Of a stretch of 64,000 bases of DNA, positions 8,901-16,481 are shown in pieces. The stretch lies in the NCBI GenBank assembly GCA_934486735.1, contig CAKSQL010000011.1:1-64000 (forward strand), written 5' to 3'. The notes under the pieces were generated by a model. That model saw only the letters and a list, made by a program, of their open reading frames with translations. It searched no databases and was not told the origin of the DNA. A program made the translations under genes and the position numbers. The stretch's first letter is position 1. Each line of letters opens with the position of its first letter. The DNA comes from an uncultured Clostridia bacterium (GTDB lineage Bacteria > Bacillota > Clostridia > UBA1381).

Positions 8901-9276
8901 CGATGGCTGCTTTGCAGGCGAACTCACCAACCTGGACAATCTTAACAGCCGTATAAAAATATTAGCCGCATGCAGCGCTGACGAAGAATCTTCGGATGCA
9001 TATTTAACAGCTATAAAAGGAGGTTTATGGGAACAATTCAAAAATACATTCCTCGGAGCAAAAGATCGCTGTTCAGTCTTTGCCTATGTTTTTTATGAAG
9101 GCTTGATGAATAAGGCACGAACGGTTGATTCCGATAAAGATTATATAATCACGTTGAATGAATTATATAGTTACGTGCAGAATCGAGTCGACGAAATTGC
9201 AGAAAATTTGAATATTTCTCAACACACGCAAGCATTCCCTGTCCCTGATTCAACACCAATATATTATATACAATAA
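5908..9276 (+). CDS. Surface protein combining SLH, vWA, calcium repeats and a caspase-like domain
   Basis: 1122 residues. AAAGGGGG precedes ATG 5908, and a signal peptide covers 1-24. SLH units span about 135-311. A von Willebrand A domain spans about 470-635 with the metal-ion site D477-C-S479-G-S481, then GGTNF and LSDGES. Two calcium-binding DxDxDGxxD repeats lie at about 646-690. The C-terminal part (about 865-1122) has the caspase-like (peptidase C14) pattern: hydrophobic strands before Y-C-G-H945 and before Y-D-G-C1001-F-A-G, which would be the His/Cys dyad. Such domains cleave proteins after Arg/Lys or Asp. One reading is a wall-anchored, calcium-regulated protease whose vWA domain captures a partner. 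It follows the other SLH gene and is closed by a strong terminator. The domain calls come from motifs alone. Confidence 0.8.
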   Translation: MKKIICGLLALIMTAMCLPGFALAAEYCALTDIASANGYEYIYTPEKKTANLRNASYILAFQSGNSIAAYKTVLGDQGTIELDTKVAETDGKLSVSKTDLQTKLVKYFPNLPDSSYTTDEKQHETTDDSYQANTSAPSDWAVNEINSAIASGLITGAVRSNYRAYITREQFCELVIKLYDKSDGSYPANIGKQFSDTSNTSVLKACGLGIVYGVSDTEFAPYDNITRQEICAMLVRAIGVIYPNIDLSDFQYHYFDDINSISSWAMDAVQFAYDNGIMQGVGSNQILPRGNTTCEQAVLLINRIYENRSMFKTKNAKDVIETLKHLEFDDDDELNSISVSFSDNRDASGVKIKEIKPSSLIYSTTGIKGTGVNISCSDDFDKATITFDYKPEALGKTSPSDLAVAWYNTDLNRIEVLDSTVNAGNHTVSVETTHFSEYILVDSKEWYSIWQRGQTIVRKTDSSGNNAENFNVRLVVDCSGSMSGDRINRAKECTYAFIQKLSADDKFSLIRFSGSAKTIISPTEVKNADMDSVKNTVMSMTADGGTNFDAALDECISSLDSGAEYNNIIVFLSDGESSVNDSRLEKLNDNNVRIASVALGGASGIDVMKKLSDSTSGQYVYAESSADLDAIYSAIQGSLIGVDATDSDGDGLPDMVEITGMKNQYGKIIRTDPNKYDTDGDGKSDGEEMGRLIETDRVTDMDKKHGINKNVYFEMVSNPLDGVDENDIPRDVSDTAAVSAAVKEVNESDGKIKVTFDFNVRNNDAKNIEIEITGNDDLSSVWVFVLDESYEYKDDDIRAVSSSSDNKDIFKINKLPKGTHQKQITMSCQKCADGSECDEVHKIGIKISGDNFKEINTEATCTASNIRRIALLISGYDSIPEGIQSFDSSVEYMSQTLNYAPFEIHRFRMNDNSRYMEYSELSDLLDETFSDTTSNDVSVFYYCGHSIHGGNNRRPMFAVNGAGGFTDKNQLALTNFITFRQLYDLIDKKIRGTVILIYDGCFAGELTNLDNLNSRIKILAACSADEESSDAYLTAIKGGLWEQFKNTFLGAKDRCSVFAYVFYEGLMNKARTVDSDKDYIITLNELYSYVQNRVDEIAENLNISQHTQAFPVPDSTPIYYIQ

Positions 9277-9325
9277 GTATACCTATTCGTTTTATACAGA
9301 GCAGATAATAAAATTCACCGCTCGC

Positions 9326-9365
9326 AAAGCCCTGCCAAAGAGCAACAGCTCTTTGGCAGGGCTTT
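9326..9365 (+). terminator. Terminator after the vWA/caspase gene
   Basis: AAAGCCCTGCCAAAGAG (9326-9342) and its exact complement CTCTTTGGCAGGGCTTT (9349-9365) form a 17-bp stem with a 6-nt loop. The A-run on one side and T-run on the other make it usable from either strand. Confidence 0.9.
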
Positions 9366-9393
9366 GTAAATTTCCAACCTCTTTTCCGCGCGC

Positions 9394-9422
9394 AAAAAAG
9401 CCGCCCCGAAAGGGCAGCTTTT
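9394..9422 (-). terminator. Terminator of the leu operon
   Basis: On the minus strand AAAGCTGCCC, loop TTTC, then GGGGCGGCTTTTTT form a GC-rich hairpin with a T-run. It lies 11 bp beyond the leuB stop. Confidence 0.88.
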
Positions 9423-9432
9423 TATATCACCG

Positions 9433-10500
9433 TCAAATCAATTCAAGCAGCTTTTCCGTCATCTCGGTACAGGTCAGATACTCGCCGTCTCCTGCGATAT
9501 CCGCCGTTCTGAAGCCCTGTTCAAGTACCGTATTGACTGCTTTCTCGATTGCGTCCGCTTCCTCCGGAAGTGAGAGCGAATATCTCAAAAGCATTGCCGC
9601 CGAAAGCACTGTCGCAATCGGGTTTGCAAGGTTTTTGCCTGCAATATCCGGTGCAGAGCCATGTATCGGCTCATACATTCCGCGCGTTCCGTCGCCCAAT
9701 GACGCCGACGGCAGAAGTCCGATCGAGCCGGAAATCTGCGACGCTTCATCCGAGAGGATATCTCCGAACATATTCGACGTCACAACCACATCGAACTGAG
9801 ACGGATTCTTCACAAGCTGCATTGCCGCGTTATCGACAAGCATATCATGATACTCAACCTCGGGATATTTTTCCGACAGTTCATGCATAACCTCGCGCCA
9901 CAATCTGGAGCTTTCCAGCACGTTCGCTTTATCTATGCTATGCAGTTTTTTATTCCTTTTCATTGCGGTTTCAAACGCTGTCTTACCTATTCTTTCTATC
10001 TCCATACGGCTGTAGCACTCGGTATCATATGCCTCAACGCCGTTTTTGCCCTCGCGTCTGCCGCGCTCGCCGAAATATATTCCGCCGGTCAGTTCGCGAA
10101 CCATCATCACGTCAACGCCTGCCGCAGCGATATCCGCTCTGAGCGGACACTCGTCCTTCAATGCAGGGTACACCCTCGCCGGGCGCAGGTTTGTATAAAG
10201 TCCGCACACCTCGCGAATCCGTAAAAGCGCCTGTTCCGGTCTTTTTTTGACCTCGATATTATCCCACTTCGGTCCTCCGACAGCACCCAAAAGAATACTG
10301 TCGCTCTTTAAGCAGCCGTCAACCGTCTCCTGCGGCAGCGGCTCTCCTGTCTTATCATAAGCCGAGCCGCCTATCAGATAGTCCTTAAAATCAAAGGTAT
10401 GTCCGAACTTCTCCCCGATTTTTTCCATGACCCGAACCGCACTTCCCACAATCTCCGGACCTATTCCGTCGCCCTTTAACAGGGCAATTTCGTACTTCAT
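9433..10500 (-). CDS. leuB: 3-isopropylmalate dehydrogenase
   Basis: 355 residues, the normal length. It oxidises and decarboxylates 3-isopropylmalate to 2-ketoisocaproate with NAD, in the cytosol. The N-terminus KYEIALLKGDGIGPEI is the family signature. Family features visible further on are GAVGGPKWD, MVRELTGGIYFGERG and the metal/cofactor segment SNMFGDILSDEASQISGSIG. It is the last gene of leuA-leuC-leuD-leuB, with 1 bp between it and leuD, and a terminator follows. Confidence 0.97.
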   Translation of the reverse strand: MKYEIALLKGDGIGPEIVGSAVRVMEKIGEKFGHTFDFKDYLIGGSAYDKTGEPLPQETVDGCLKSDSILLGAVGGPKWDNIEVKKRPEQALLRIREVCGLYTNLRPARVYPALKDECPLRADIAAAGVDVMMVRELTGGIYFGERGRREGKNGVEAYDTECYSRMEIERIGKTAFETAMKRNKKLHSIDKANVLESSRLWREVMHELSEKYPEVEYHDMLVDNAAMQLVKNPSQFDVVVTSNMFGDILSDEASQISGSIGLLPSASLGDGTRGMYEPIHGSAPDIAGKNLANPIATVLSAAMLLRYSLSLPEEADAIEKAVNTVLEQGFRTADIAGDGEYLTCTEMTEKLLELI

Positions 10501-10501
10501 G

Positions 10502-10993
10502 TCAAATTACTCCCTTTTCTATCGCATTTATCAGTCCGTCATTCGAGATAATTCTCTGAATAAACCACGGGAACGGCTCTGTTATATAGCTTGTTCCCTT
10601 TGTGAGATTCACAATCTCGCCCTTATCCAGGTCAACCGAAAGCTCGTCGCCCTCTGCAGCCGCGTCGGCAGCCTCGGGACATTCGACAATCGCCAAGCCT
10701 ATATTTATCGCGTTCCGATAAAAAATTCTTGCAAAGCTTTTTGCAACAACCGCCGAAACTCCGCTCGCCTTAATCGCAATCGGGGCATGCTCGCGCGATG
10801 AGCCGCAGCCGAAGTTTTCGCCTGCCGCGATGATATCGCCCTTTTTGACTCTGCCCACAAAACTCGGGTCAAGATCCTCCATGCAATGCGATGCAAGCTC
10901 GTTTTTATCGGAGGTATTTAAGTATCGTGCCGGGATAATTACGTCGGTATCGACATTATCTCCGTATTTTATAACAGTACCGGTATATTTCAT
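10502..10993 (-). CDS. leuD: 3-isopropylmalate dehydratase small subunit
   Basis: 163 residues, the short bacterial/archaeal-type form. With LeuC it converts 2-isopropylmalate to 3-isopropylmalate. Residues 9-24 (YGDNVDTDVIIPARYL) and the swivelling-domain motif GENFGCGSSREHAP are clear. It lies 17 bp after leuC and 1 bp before leuB. Confidence 0.96.
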   Translation of the reverse strand: MKYTGTVIKYGDNVDTDVIIPARYLNTSDKNELASHCMEDLDPSFVGRVKKGDIIAAGENFGCGSSREHAPIAIKASGVSAVVAKSFARIFYRNAINIGLAIVECPEAADAAAEGDELSVDLDKGEIVNLTKGTSYITEPFPWFIQRIISNDGLINAIEKGVI

Positions 10994-11010
10994 GTCTTAT
11001 CCTCCCTCTC

Positions 11011-12276
11011 TCAAAGCGTTCTCGGGTCGGTTATTCTGCCCGTAACCGCCGACGCCGCAGCAACTGCCGGGCTTGCCAGGTAAACCTCGGATTCGGGATG
11101 TCCCATTCTGCCGACAAAATTGCGGTTGGTGGTTGCAATCGCTCTTTCGCCTGCCGCCAATATTCCCATATATCCGCCGAGGCAAGGTCCGCAGGTCGGT
11201 GTCGAAACAATCGCGCCTGCCTCAATAAATATCTTTAAATATCCCTTTTCCATTGCCTCGAGATATATTTTCTGAGTCGCCGGAATCACAATCGCGCGGA
11301 CATTTTTTGCCACATGTCTGCCCTTCATAATCTCTGCCGCAATCCGCAAATCCTCCAGGCGCCCGTTTGTGCACGAGCCGATAACAGCCTGGTCGATTTT
11401 AACATCGCCGATTTCGTCAAAGGTTTTCACATTCTCGGGAAGATGCGGAAATGCAACCGTCGGCTCTATCTCGGAAAGATTTATATTATACACTTCGTCA
11501 TACTCGGCATCCGCATCGGCGGCATAAATCTTCGGCTCTCTTGCGCCTGCCGCCTTGATATATTCAAGCGTTTTATCGTCCACTTCGAATATGCCGTTCT
11601 TAGCGCCTGCCTCGATTGCCATATTTGCGATACAAAGTCTGTCGCTGACCGAGAGCGTTTTCATGCCCTCGCCGCCGAACTCCATCGACTTATAAAGTGC
11701 GCCGTCAACGCCGATTTTGCCTATGATATGCAATATAACGTCCTTGCCGCTCACATGCTCGCCCAATTTTCCGGAAAGTTCAAAGCGTATCGCAGACGGA
11801 ACCTTGAACCACGCCTTGCCCGTTGCCATTGCCGCCGCCAGGTCGGTCGAGCCGACGCCGGTCGAAAACGCGCCGAGCGCGCCATAGGTGCAGGTGTGCG
11901 AGTCCGCGCCGATTATCACATCGCCCGATGTAACAAGTCCCTGCTCCGGCAGGAGTGCATGCTCGATTCCCATTTTGCCGACATCAAAGTAATTTTCAAT
12001 CTGCTCTTTCTCGGCAAAATCGCGGCAGACCTTGCATTGCTCGGCTGCCTTGATATCCTTGTTCGGGATAAAGTGGTCCATAACCAAAGCGATTTTTTTG
12101 CGGTCGAACACCGAATCGGTCTTTAAATTTGCAAATTCCCTGATTGCCACCGGTGATGTGATATCATTGCCGAGACACAAATCAAGATTTGCGAATATCA
12201 GCTGTCCCGCGCTTACGCTTCCGCCGTTATGCGCCGCAAGAATTTTCTGAGTCATTGTCATTCCCATTTTTAACAT
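11011..12276 (-). CDS. leuC: 3-isopropylmalate dehydratase large subunit
   Basis: 421 residues, matching the shorter HacA/LeuC2 class usually paired with a small LeuD of about 165 residues. It holds the [4Fe-4S] cluster; the ligand cysteines lie in VIGSCTNGRLEDL and TPTCGPCLGG. The aconitase-type motif GADSHTCTYGALGAF is also visible. The start codon ATG 12276 lies 9 bp downstream of the leuA stop. Confidence 0.96.
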   Translation of the reverse strand: MLKMGMTMTQKILAAHNGGSVSAGQLIFANLDLCLGNDITSPVAIREFANLKTDSVFDRKKIALVMDHFIPNKDIKAAEQCKVCRDFAEKEQIENYFDVGKMGIEHALLPEQGLVTSGDVIIGADSHTCTYGALGAFSTGVGSTDLAAAMATGKAWFKVPSAIRFELSGKLGEHVSGKDVILHIIGKIGVDGALYKSMEFGGEGMKTLSVSDRLCIANMAIEAGAKNGIFEVDDKTLEYIKAAGAREPKIYAADADAEYDEVYNINLSEIEPTVAFPHLPENVKTFDEIGDVKIDQAVIGSCTNGRLEDLRIAAEIMKGRHVAKNVRAIVIPATQKIYLEAMEKGYLKIFIEAGAIVSTPTCGPCLGGYMGILAAGERAIATTNRNFVGRMGHPESEVYLASPAVAAASAVTGRITDPRTL

Positions 12277-12285
12277 ATTCCTTTC

Positions 12286-13809
12286 TTAATCGCGTTCGGC
12301 AACCTCGGGCAGCTTATTCATCGCGTTTAAGTATGCAAGAATACTTGCTTCTATAATATCTGTCGAAAGGCCTCTGCCGTTGTATATCCTGTTATCCGCC
12401 GTCTTAATCTTCACAAGCACCTCGCCGAGCGTGTCCTTGCCCTCGGAAACCGCGCGGATATTATATGTGTCCAAAGTATGCTCGGGCGGATTTATAATCT
12501 TGTCAATCGCGTTGTACGCCGCGTCGATAGGTCCGTCACCCAGGCTGACATCCTCGATAACCTTGCCGCCGTCGTATTTTAAGCGCATTGTGCTTGTCGC
12601 GGTTGTGTGATTGCCTGCGTGAACATCAAAGCGGTCGAGAGTGTATCTTGCTTCGTCAACAACGGTTTTCTGCGAAATAAGCGCTTCGATATCAAAGTCG
12701 TTGACCTGCTTTTTCTTGTCGCACAGTTCTTTGAATTTTTCGAAAACCTGCTCCAGTTCCTCGGGGCTGAGTTCGTGTCCCAGGCTTATCAGATGCTGCT
12801 CAAACGCATGCTTGCCCGAGTGCTTTCCGAGCACGATTTTGTTATCCTTGATTCCCACCGATTCGGGAGTCATGATTTCATATGTCTTTTTATTCGCCAG
12901 AACGCCATGCTGATGTATACCTGCCTCATGCGCGAATGCGTTCTTGCCGACAATCGGCTTGTTTATAGGTGCGGTCTGACCGATGATATCATATACCTTT
13001 TTGCTTGTTCTGTAGATTTGTGTTGTGTCTATTCTCGGGAGCGCCGCGTAGAAGTCGGAGCGCGTGTTCAGTGCCATTACAACCTCCTCGAGCGATGTGT
13101 TTCCGGCTCTTTCTCCGAGTCCGTTTACCGTACACTCAATCTGAGCCGCACCGCCGGCAACGCCTGCAAGCGAGTTTGCCACAGCCATGCCCAGGTCGTT
13201 ATGACAATGCACCGAAAAATCAACCTTTTCGCTGCCGTCAACATTCTTTATTAAGTACTCTATCAAGCCTTTCATCTCGTTCGGAGTGGTATATCCCACC
13301 GTATCGGGGACATTCAAAACCGTTGCTCCCGATGCCGTTGCCGCACTCAGCACCTCTGCCAAAAATGCAGGGTCGCTTCTTGTTGCGTCCTCTGCCGAGA
13401 ACTCGACATCAGGGCAATATTTCTTTGCATATGCAACCATTTCGCGCGTGCGCTCTACAACTTCCTCCGGCGACATTCTCAGCTTATATTCCATATGCAG
13501 CGGCGATGTCGCTATAAAAAGATGTATTCTCGGCGATTCCGTACCCTTGACAGCTTCGTATGCCGCGTCGATGTCCTTTCTCGACGCTCTTGCCAGCGAT
13601 GCAACCGTACAGTCGTGAACGGCCTCGGCAATTGCTTTTACCGATTCGAAATCTCCGGGTGATGAAATGGCAAATCCGGCTTCGATAACGTCAACGCGAA
13701 GTCGGTCAAGATATTTTGCAACCTCTATTTTTTCGCGCAGATTCATGCTGCAGCCGGGGGACTGCTCGCCGTCGCGCAAAGTGGTGTCAAAAATTTTAAT
13801 CTGTTTCAT
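12286..13809 (-). CDS. leuA: 2-isopropylmalate synthase
   Basis: 507 residues. It condenses 2-ketoisovalerate with acetyl-CoA, the first committed step of leucine synthesis. The HMGL-like TIM barrel (about 3-270) opens with the catalytic signature FDTTLRDGEQSPG and contains the metal motif SVHCHNDLGMAVANS. The C-terminal part (about 385-505) is the LeuA regulatory domain where leucine binds, so feedback inhibition is expected. It is the first gene of the leu operon. Confidence 0.97.
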   Translation of the reverse strand: MKQIKIFDTTLRDGEQSPGCSMNLREKIEVAKYLDRLRVDVIEAGFAISSPGDFESVKAIAEAVHDCTVASLARASRKDIDAAYEAVKGTESPRIHLFIATSPLHMEYKLRMSPEEVVERTREMVAYAKKYCPDVEFSAEDATRSDPAFLAEVLSAATASGATVLNVPDTVGYTTPNEMKGLIEYLIKNVDGSEKVDFSVHCHNDLGMAVANSLAGVAGGAAQIECTVNGLGERAGNTSLEEVVMALNTRSDFYAALPRIDTTQIYRTSKKVYDIIGQTAPINKPIVGKNAFAHEAGIHQHGVLANKKTYEIMTPESVGIKDNKIVLGKHSGKHAFEQHLISLGHELSPEELEQVFEKFKELCDKKKQVNDFDIEALISQKTVVDEARYTLDRFDVHAGNHTTATSTMRLKYDGGKVIEDVSLGDGPIDAAYNAIDKIINPPEHTLDTYNIRAVSEGKDTLGEVLVKIKTADNRIYNGRGLSTDIIEASILAYLNAMNKLPEVAERD

Positions 13810-14091
13810 CTTTACATCTCTCCATTTCTTTTATAATTTCTTATATTTTTCCCGGTACCTATCATCGGTTTATACAAGCTCCCGCCATCGAAATACAGCC
13901 GTTTTTATTTCATTGCACAGAACGCAATTTCACATATTTAAAAAAACGCAGGCACACCATGCGCTTTTTTGCCGCAGGAAAACAAACTCCCACATTATAT
14001 TAAACTTCGACATTTATCTGACCGATTCCTCTGTTTGTCGAATTTTGTCTATTTTTGCGTCCGACACAAAAAATCGGACACAAATAAATGC
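13810..14091 (-). promoter_or_regulatory. Leader region of the leu operon with a possible attenuator hairpin
   Basis: On the minus strand a TATAAT (13994-13999) has only a weak -35. About 30 nt downstream is a short hairpin (CGCATGG/CCTGCG, 13947-13963) followed by seven T, like a small intrinsic terminator. About 130 nt then remain to the leuA start, which has a GGAGAG ribosome binding site. I see no T-box sequence. Attenuation control is a guess from the layout. A second inverted repeat GTCCGA/TCGGAC lies near 14060-14078. Confidence 0.35.
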
Positions 14092-14097
14092 ATAAAA

Positions 14098-14128
14098 GCC
14101 CGGCTTATTCATTGAATAAGCAACGGGC
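14098..14128 (-). terminator. Terminator of the AbrB-type gene
   Basis: GCCCG and CGGGC enclose CTTATTC/GAATAAG. On the minus strand TTTT follows. An ATTTTT on the other side makes it partly bidirectional. Confidence 0.8.
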
Positions 14129-14139
14129 ATTTTTGCTGA

Positions 14140-14394
14140 CTATTCTTTATTAAGCATGTCCTTCATCTTCTCAACGCAGTTTGCGCATACCATTCTTCCA
14201 TCATAAGAAATGATATTGTCCGAGTCTCCGCAGAAGATGCATGCAGGCTCGTATTTCTTAAGAATGATCATGTCCTTTTCTACGAAAATCTCCATAGAAT
14301 CCCTGTTTTTAATCTGAAAAACCTTTCTCAGCTCTTTAGGAATCACTACACGTCCCAATTCGTCGATAGGTCTTACAATTCCGGTGGCTTTCAC
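14140..14394 (-). CDS. AbrB/SpoVT-family transcriptional regulator with zinc-ribbon tail
   Basis: 84 residues. The N-terminal 45 form the swapped-hairpin AbrB domain (GIVRPIDELGRVVIPKELRK), a DNA-binding fold of transition-state regulators. The C-terminal half has two CxxC pairs (about residues 53-56 and 70-73), suggesting a bound zinc. The start is GTG 14392-14394 because AGGAGG lies 8 bp upstream; no nearer ATG exists. A consensus promoter and a perfect small inverted repeat lie just upstream, and the repeat could be a self-regulation site. Confidence 0.88.
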   Translation of the reverse strand: MKATGIVRPIDELGRVVIPKELRKVFQIKNRDSMEIFVEKDMIILKKYEPACIFCGDSDNIISYDGRMVCANCVEKMKDMLNKE

Positions 14395-14418
14395 AAGTCA
14401 TTCCTCCTTTTATTTATT

Positions 14419-14434
14419 GGATAGTTTTCTATCC
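14419..14434. promoter_or_regulatory. Inverted repeat in the leader of the AbrB-type gene
   Basis: GGATAG-TTTT-CTATCC is a perfect 6-bp inverted repeat between the promoter -10 box (14442-14447) and the ribosome binding site. It could be a protein operator or an RNA hairpin. No other copy was noticed in this window. Confidence 0.45.
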
Positions 14435-14441
14435 TTTTTAT

Positions 14442-14470
14442 AGTATACCATGACATTGCAATCTTGTCAA
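14442..14470 (-). promoter_or_regulatory. Promoter of the AbrB-type gene
   Basis: On the minus strand TTGACA (14465-14470), exactly 17 bp, and TATACT (14442-14447) lie about 48 bp upstream of the GTG start. Confidence 0.88.
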
Positions 14471-14530
14471 TTTGTTTTACTAAAAATTCATAAATTTGTT
14501 ATATTTTTTTACAAAATATGCTTTTATTCT

Positions 14531-15238
14531 TTATTGAAAAATATCATTTTTGTTGTTTATTTCATGTTTTTTAAAAATTTCGAGCCGATTCGACTCGGTC
14601 AGGGTCGCCAAAAAAACATCTTTTATGTCATTAATTTTTTTATTTTTCAGCTGCGACAAAAGCCAGCCGGGAGTTTTCCCGAGGTGTTTTAAATTTTCTT
14701 CCATGATTTTTCCGCTCACGATAACATTCACGCATGGCTCGGCAGGCTGCGGCTTAAGCTTTAAATCCTCGTTATTGACAGGTCTTTTTTCCGATTTGGG
14801 CAAAAACGAGATTGCGCCGTTCGGCTCAAAAACAGCCATTTCGATTTCGGCAAGGTCGAAAAATCCGTTTTGGCGGCACTGTATCAAAAATTCGCTCAAA
14901 TCCAGGTGAGCGCGCTTTAAGCCGTCGCAGTAGAGCTTGCCGCCGCTGAGCAGAATCACCGACCGCCCCATAAGTACGCGGCGGCTTTTTAAGGATTTTT
15001 CGTTTATATAGGAATAAAGCACTGCGGCGAGTGCGTATATCACCATGGCGAGGAGCGGCTTTAAAAAATCCGTTTCGAGCGAGGTCGCCATTTCCGCCGC
15101 GATTGAGCCGATTGTGATTCCGTTGATGTAGTCGAACATGTTAAGCTGCGACATCTGCTTGTTCCCTATCAGCTTTGAAAGCAGGAACAGTGCAATTATC
15201 GAACCGATTGATGACAGCGCGATATTTATAAAAGACAT
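14531..15238 (-). CDS. DUF421 (YetF-like) membrane protein
   Basis: 235 residues from ATG 15238, chosen because AAAGGA lies 9 bp upstream; an upstream ATG would add 17 poor residues. Three membrane helices fill about 1-80, with the motif NMFDYINGITIGSIAAEMA. A cytoplasmic DUF421-type domain follows, with the signature SRRVLMGRSVILLSGGKLYCDGL (given as 97-120). In spore formers such proteins include YetF and the SpoVA-linked YrbG group. Their biochemical role is not settled. It stands alone, transcribed away from the LOG-family gene. Confidence 0.82.
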   Translation of the reverse strand: MSFINIALSSIGSIIALFLLSKLIGNKQMSQLNMFDYINGITIGSIAAEMATSLETDFLKPLLAMVIYALAAVLYSYINEKSLKSRRVLMGRSVILLSGGKLYCDGLKRAHLDLSEFLIQCRQNGFFDLAEIEMAVFEPNGAISFLPKSEKRPVNNEDLKLKPQPAEPCVNVIVSGKIMEENLKHLGKTPGWLLSQLKNKKINDIKDVFLATLTESNRLEIFKKHEINNKNDIFQ

Positions 15239-15366
15239 ATTGAAAATCCTTTCGTCAATTAAGTATATTTTAAGTCTTGACGAAATCAATAAGCTTTATA
15301 CCACATTGCTTTTTTTTGCTGTCCGAAAAAATCTCCGGATTGATATCCGCCTTACAAAAGCGGCAA

Positions 15367-15413
15367 GCCGAAATTATGCCTTTCAGAGCGGTTTCGGGCG
15401 GCTTTCTTTTGGC
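15367..15413. repeat. Short copy of MITE family A
   Basis: Starts GCCGAAATTATGCCTTTCAG and ends CTTTCTTTTGGC followed by TA. It lies between the divergent DUF421 and LOG-family genes, just upstream of the latter's promoter. The left flank is AA, not TA. Confidence 0.7.
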
Positions 15414-15424
15414 TAAAATATATA

Positions 15425-15453
15425 TTGCATTTTTGAGTGAATTGTTGTATAAT
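15425..15453 (+). promoter_or_regulatory. Promoter of the LOG-family gene
   Basis: TTGCAT (15425-15430), a 17-bp spacer and TATAAT (15448-15453), 35 bp upstream of ATG 15489. Confidence 0.7.
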
Positions 15454-15488
15454 ATAATAGAAATGACAACAGAATGGAGTGTATCGGT

Positions 15489-16076
15489 ATGAATATATGT
15501 GTTTACGGCGCGGCGAGCGCGGATATAGATAAAAGTTTTATCGAAACGGTCGAAAAGCTCGGCAGACTGATTGCCGAGGGCGGTCATGGGCTTGTGTTCG
15601 GCGGCGGAGCTGCCGGGATGATGGGCGCGGCGGCACGCGGCGCGTACAGCGCAAATGGGAAAATTATCGGGGTTATTCCGACTTTTTTCAATGTTGACGG
15701 AGTCCTTTTCGAGCATTGCGATGAGCTGATTCGGACCGAGACCATGCGCGAGCGCAAGCAGATAATGGAGGATCGCGCGGACGCGTTTATAACCACACCG
15801 GGCGGCATCGGTACATTTGAAGAATTTTTCGAGATTCTGACCTTAAAGCAGCTCGGCAGACACACAAAGCCGATTGTTATACTTAACACCAACGGGTATT
15901 ACAACAGCATGCTCGCTATGCTTGATATGGCGATTGAAAAGGAATTTTTGTCGGAAGCAAGCAAAAAGCTTTTCCATGTGTGCGACACCCCCGAGCAGGC
16001 GATGGAATATATCAAAAATTATGTCCCCGAGGGGTATAATATTCTTGAAGTTAGAAAGATAAAAAATAAAAGATAA
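15489..16076 (+). CDS. LOG-family phosphoribohydrolase
   Basis: 195 residues from ATG 15489. An upstream in-frame ATG at 15474 is less likely because the GGAG near 15476 lies 9 bp before 15489. The Rossmann-like fold opens MNICVYGAASADID. The nucleotide-binding GGGAAGMMGAAARGA and the catalytic PGGIGTFEEFFE motifs are intact. Family members hydrolyse nucleoside 5'-monophosphates to base and ribose 5-phosphate (YvdD-type), probably in the cytosol. A barstar gene begins 7 bp after its stop. Confidence 0.9.
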   Translation: MNICVYGAASADIDKSFIETVEKLGRLIAEGGHGLVFGGGAAGMMGAAARGAYSANGKIIGVIPTFFNVDGVLFEHCDELIRTETMRERKQIMEDRADAFITTPGGIGTFEEFFEILTLKQLGRHTKPIVILNTNGYYNSMLAMLDMAIEKEFLSEASKKLFHVCDTPEQAMEYIKNYVPEGYNILEVRKIKNKR

Positions 16077-16083
16077 ATAATCA

Positions 16084-16407
16084 ATGAATAACGAAAATAA
16101 ACGAAACGCATTTAAACCGATCAAGGAAAATCCGATTATTTTGGATTTTACCGGCTGTAAGTATTTGGGTGAGATACACGCGATTTTAAAAAATAAGTTC
16201 GGCTTGCCCGAATACTATGGTGAAAACTGGGACGCTCTGTGGGATTGCTTGCAGGGATTGTTTTATCGGAGAGGTAATTTTGAAGTGAAAATATACGGCT
16301 TTTTGTCTCTCCCGAGCGACCTTAAAGAGCATTGCCGAACAATGCTTGAAGTCTTTGACGATGTCCACAGAGACACACCCAATGTGGTTTTTGAGCTTGT
16401 TTCATAA
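16084..16407 (+). CDS. Barstar-family ribonuclease inhibitor (orphan copy)
   Basis: 107 residues. Barstar binds barnase one-to-one and blocks its active site. The binding helix is recognisable as YYGENWDALWDCL, carrying the Tyr, Asn, Trp and Asp positions known to touch barnase, and a C-terminal FDDVHRDTPNVVFEL follows. It is nearly identical to the barstar at 17759 except for residues just after this helix. No barnase gene lies next to it on its own side. The ribosome binding site is weak, so it may be translated by read-through from the LOG gene. Confidence 0.88.
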   Translation: MNNENKRNAFKPIKENPIILDFTGCKYLGEIHAILKNKFGLPEYYGENWDALWDCLQGLFYRRGNFEVKIYGFLSLPSDLKEHCRTMLEVFDDVHRDTPNVVFELVS

Positions 16408-16420
16408 AGTGATTTCAAAA
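16098..16420 (+). repeat. 323-bp direct repeat, left copy
   Basis: It matches 17779-18101 over the same length with only a few scattered differences plus one 34-bp block (about 16248-16281 here) that differs almost completely. It starts inside the barstar gene and runs 13 bp past its stop. The two copies enclose the regulator and the barnase gene. Confidence 0.85.
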
Positions 16421-16480
16421 ACAAGTTTTTCATACTCTCAATGTACAATATAAAAACAGAGTGTGAAAAACTTGTTTTCG
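16421..16480. terminator. Bidirectional terminator between barstar and the XRE gene
   Basis: AACAAGTTTTTCATACTCT pairs with AGAGTGTGAAAAACTTGTT across a loop of about 20 nt. Runs of A and T border both sides, so it can stop transcription from both converging genes. Confidence 0.8.
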
Positions 16481-16481
16481 G

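Noticed and set aside
13810..14091. T-box riboswitch ahead of leuA
   Set aside because: The conserved T-box sequence (GGTGGNACCGCG-like) is absent; only a GGTACC-containing stretch and a weak hairpin are seen.
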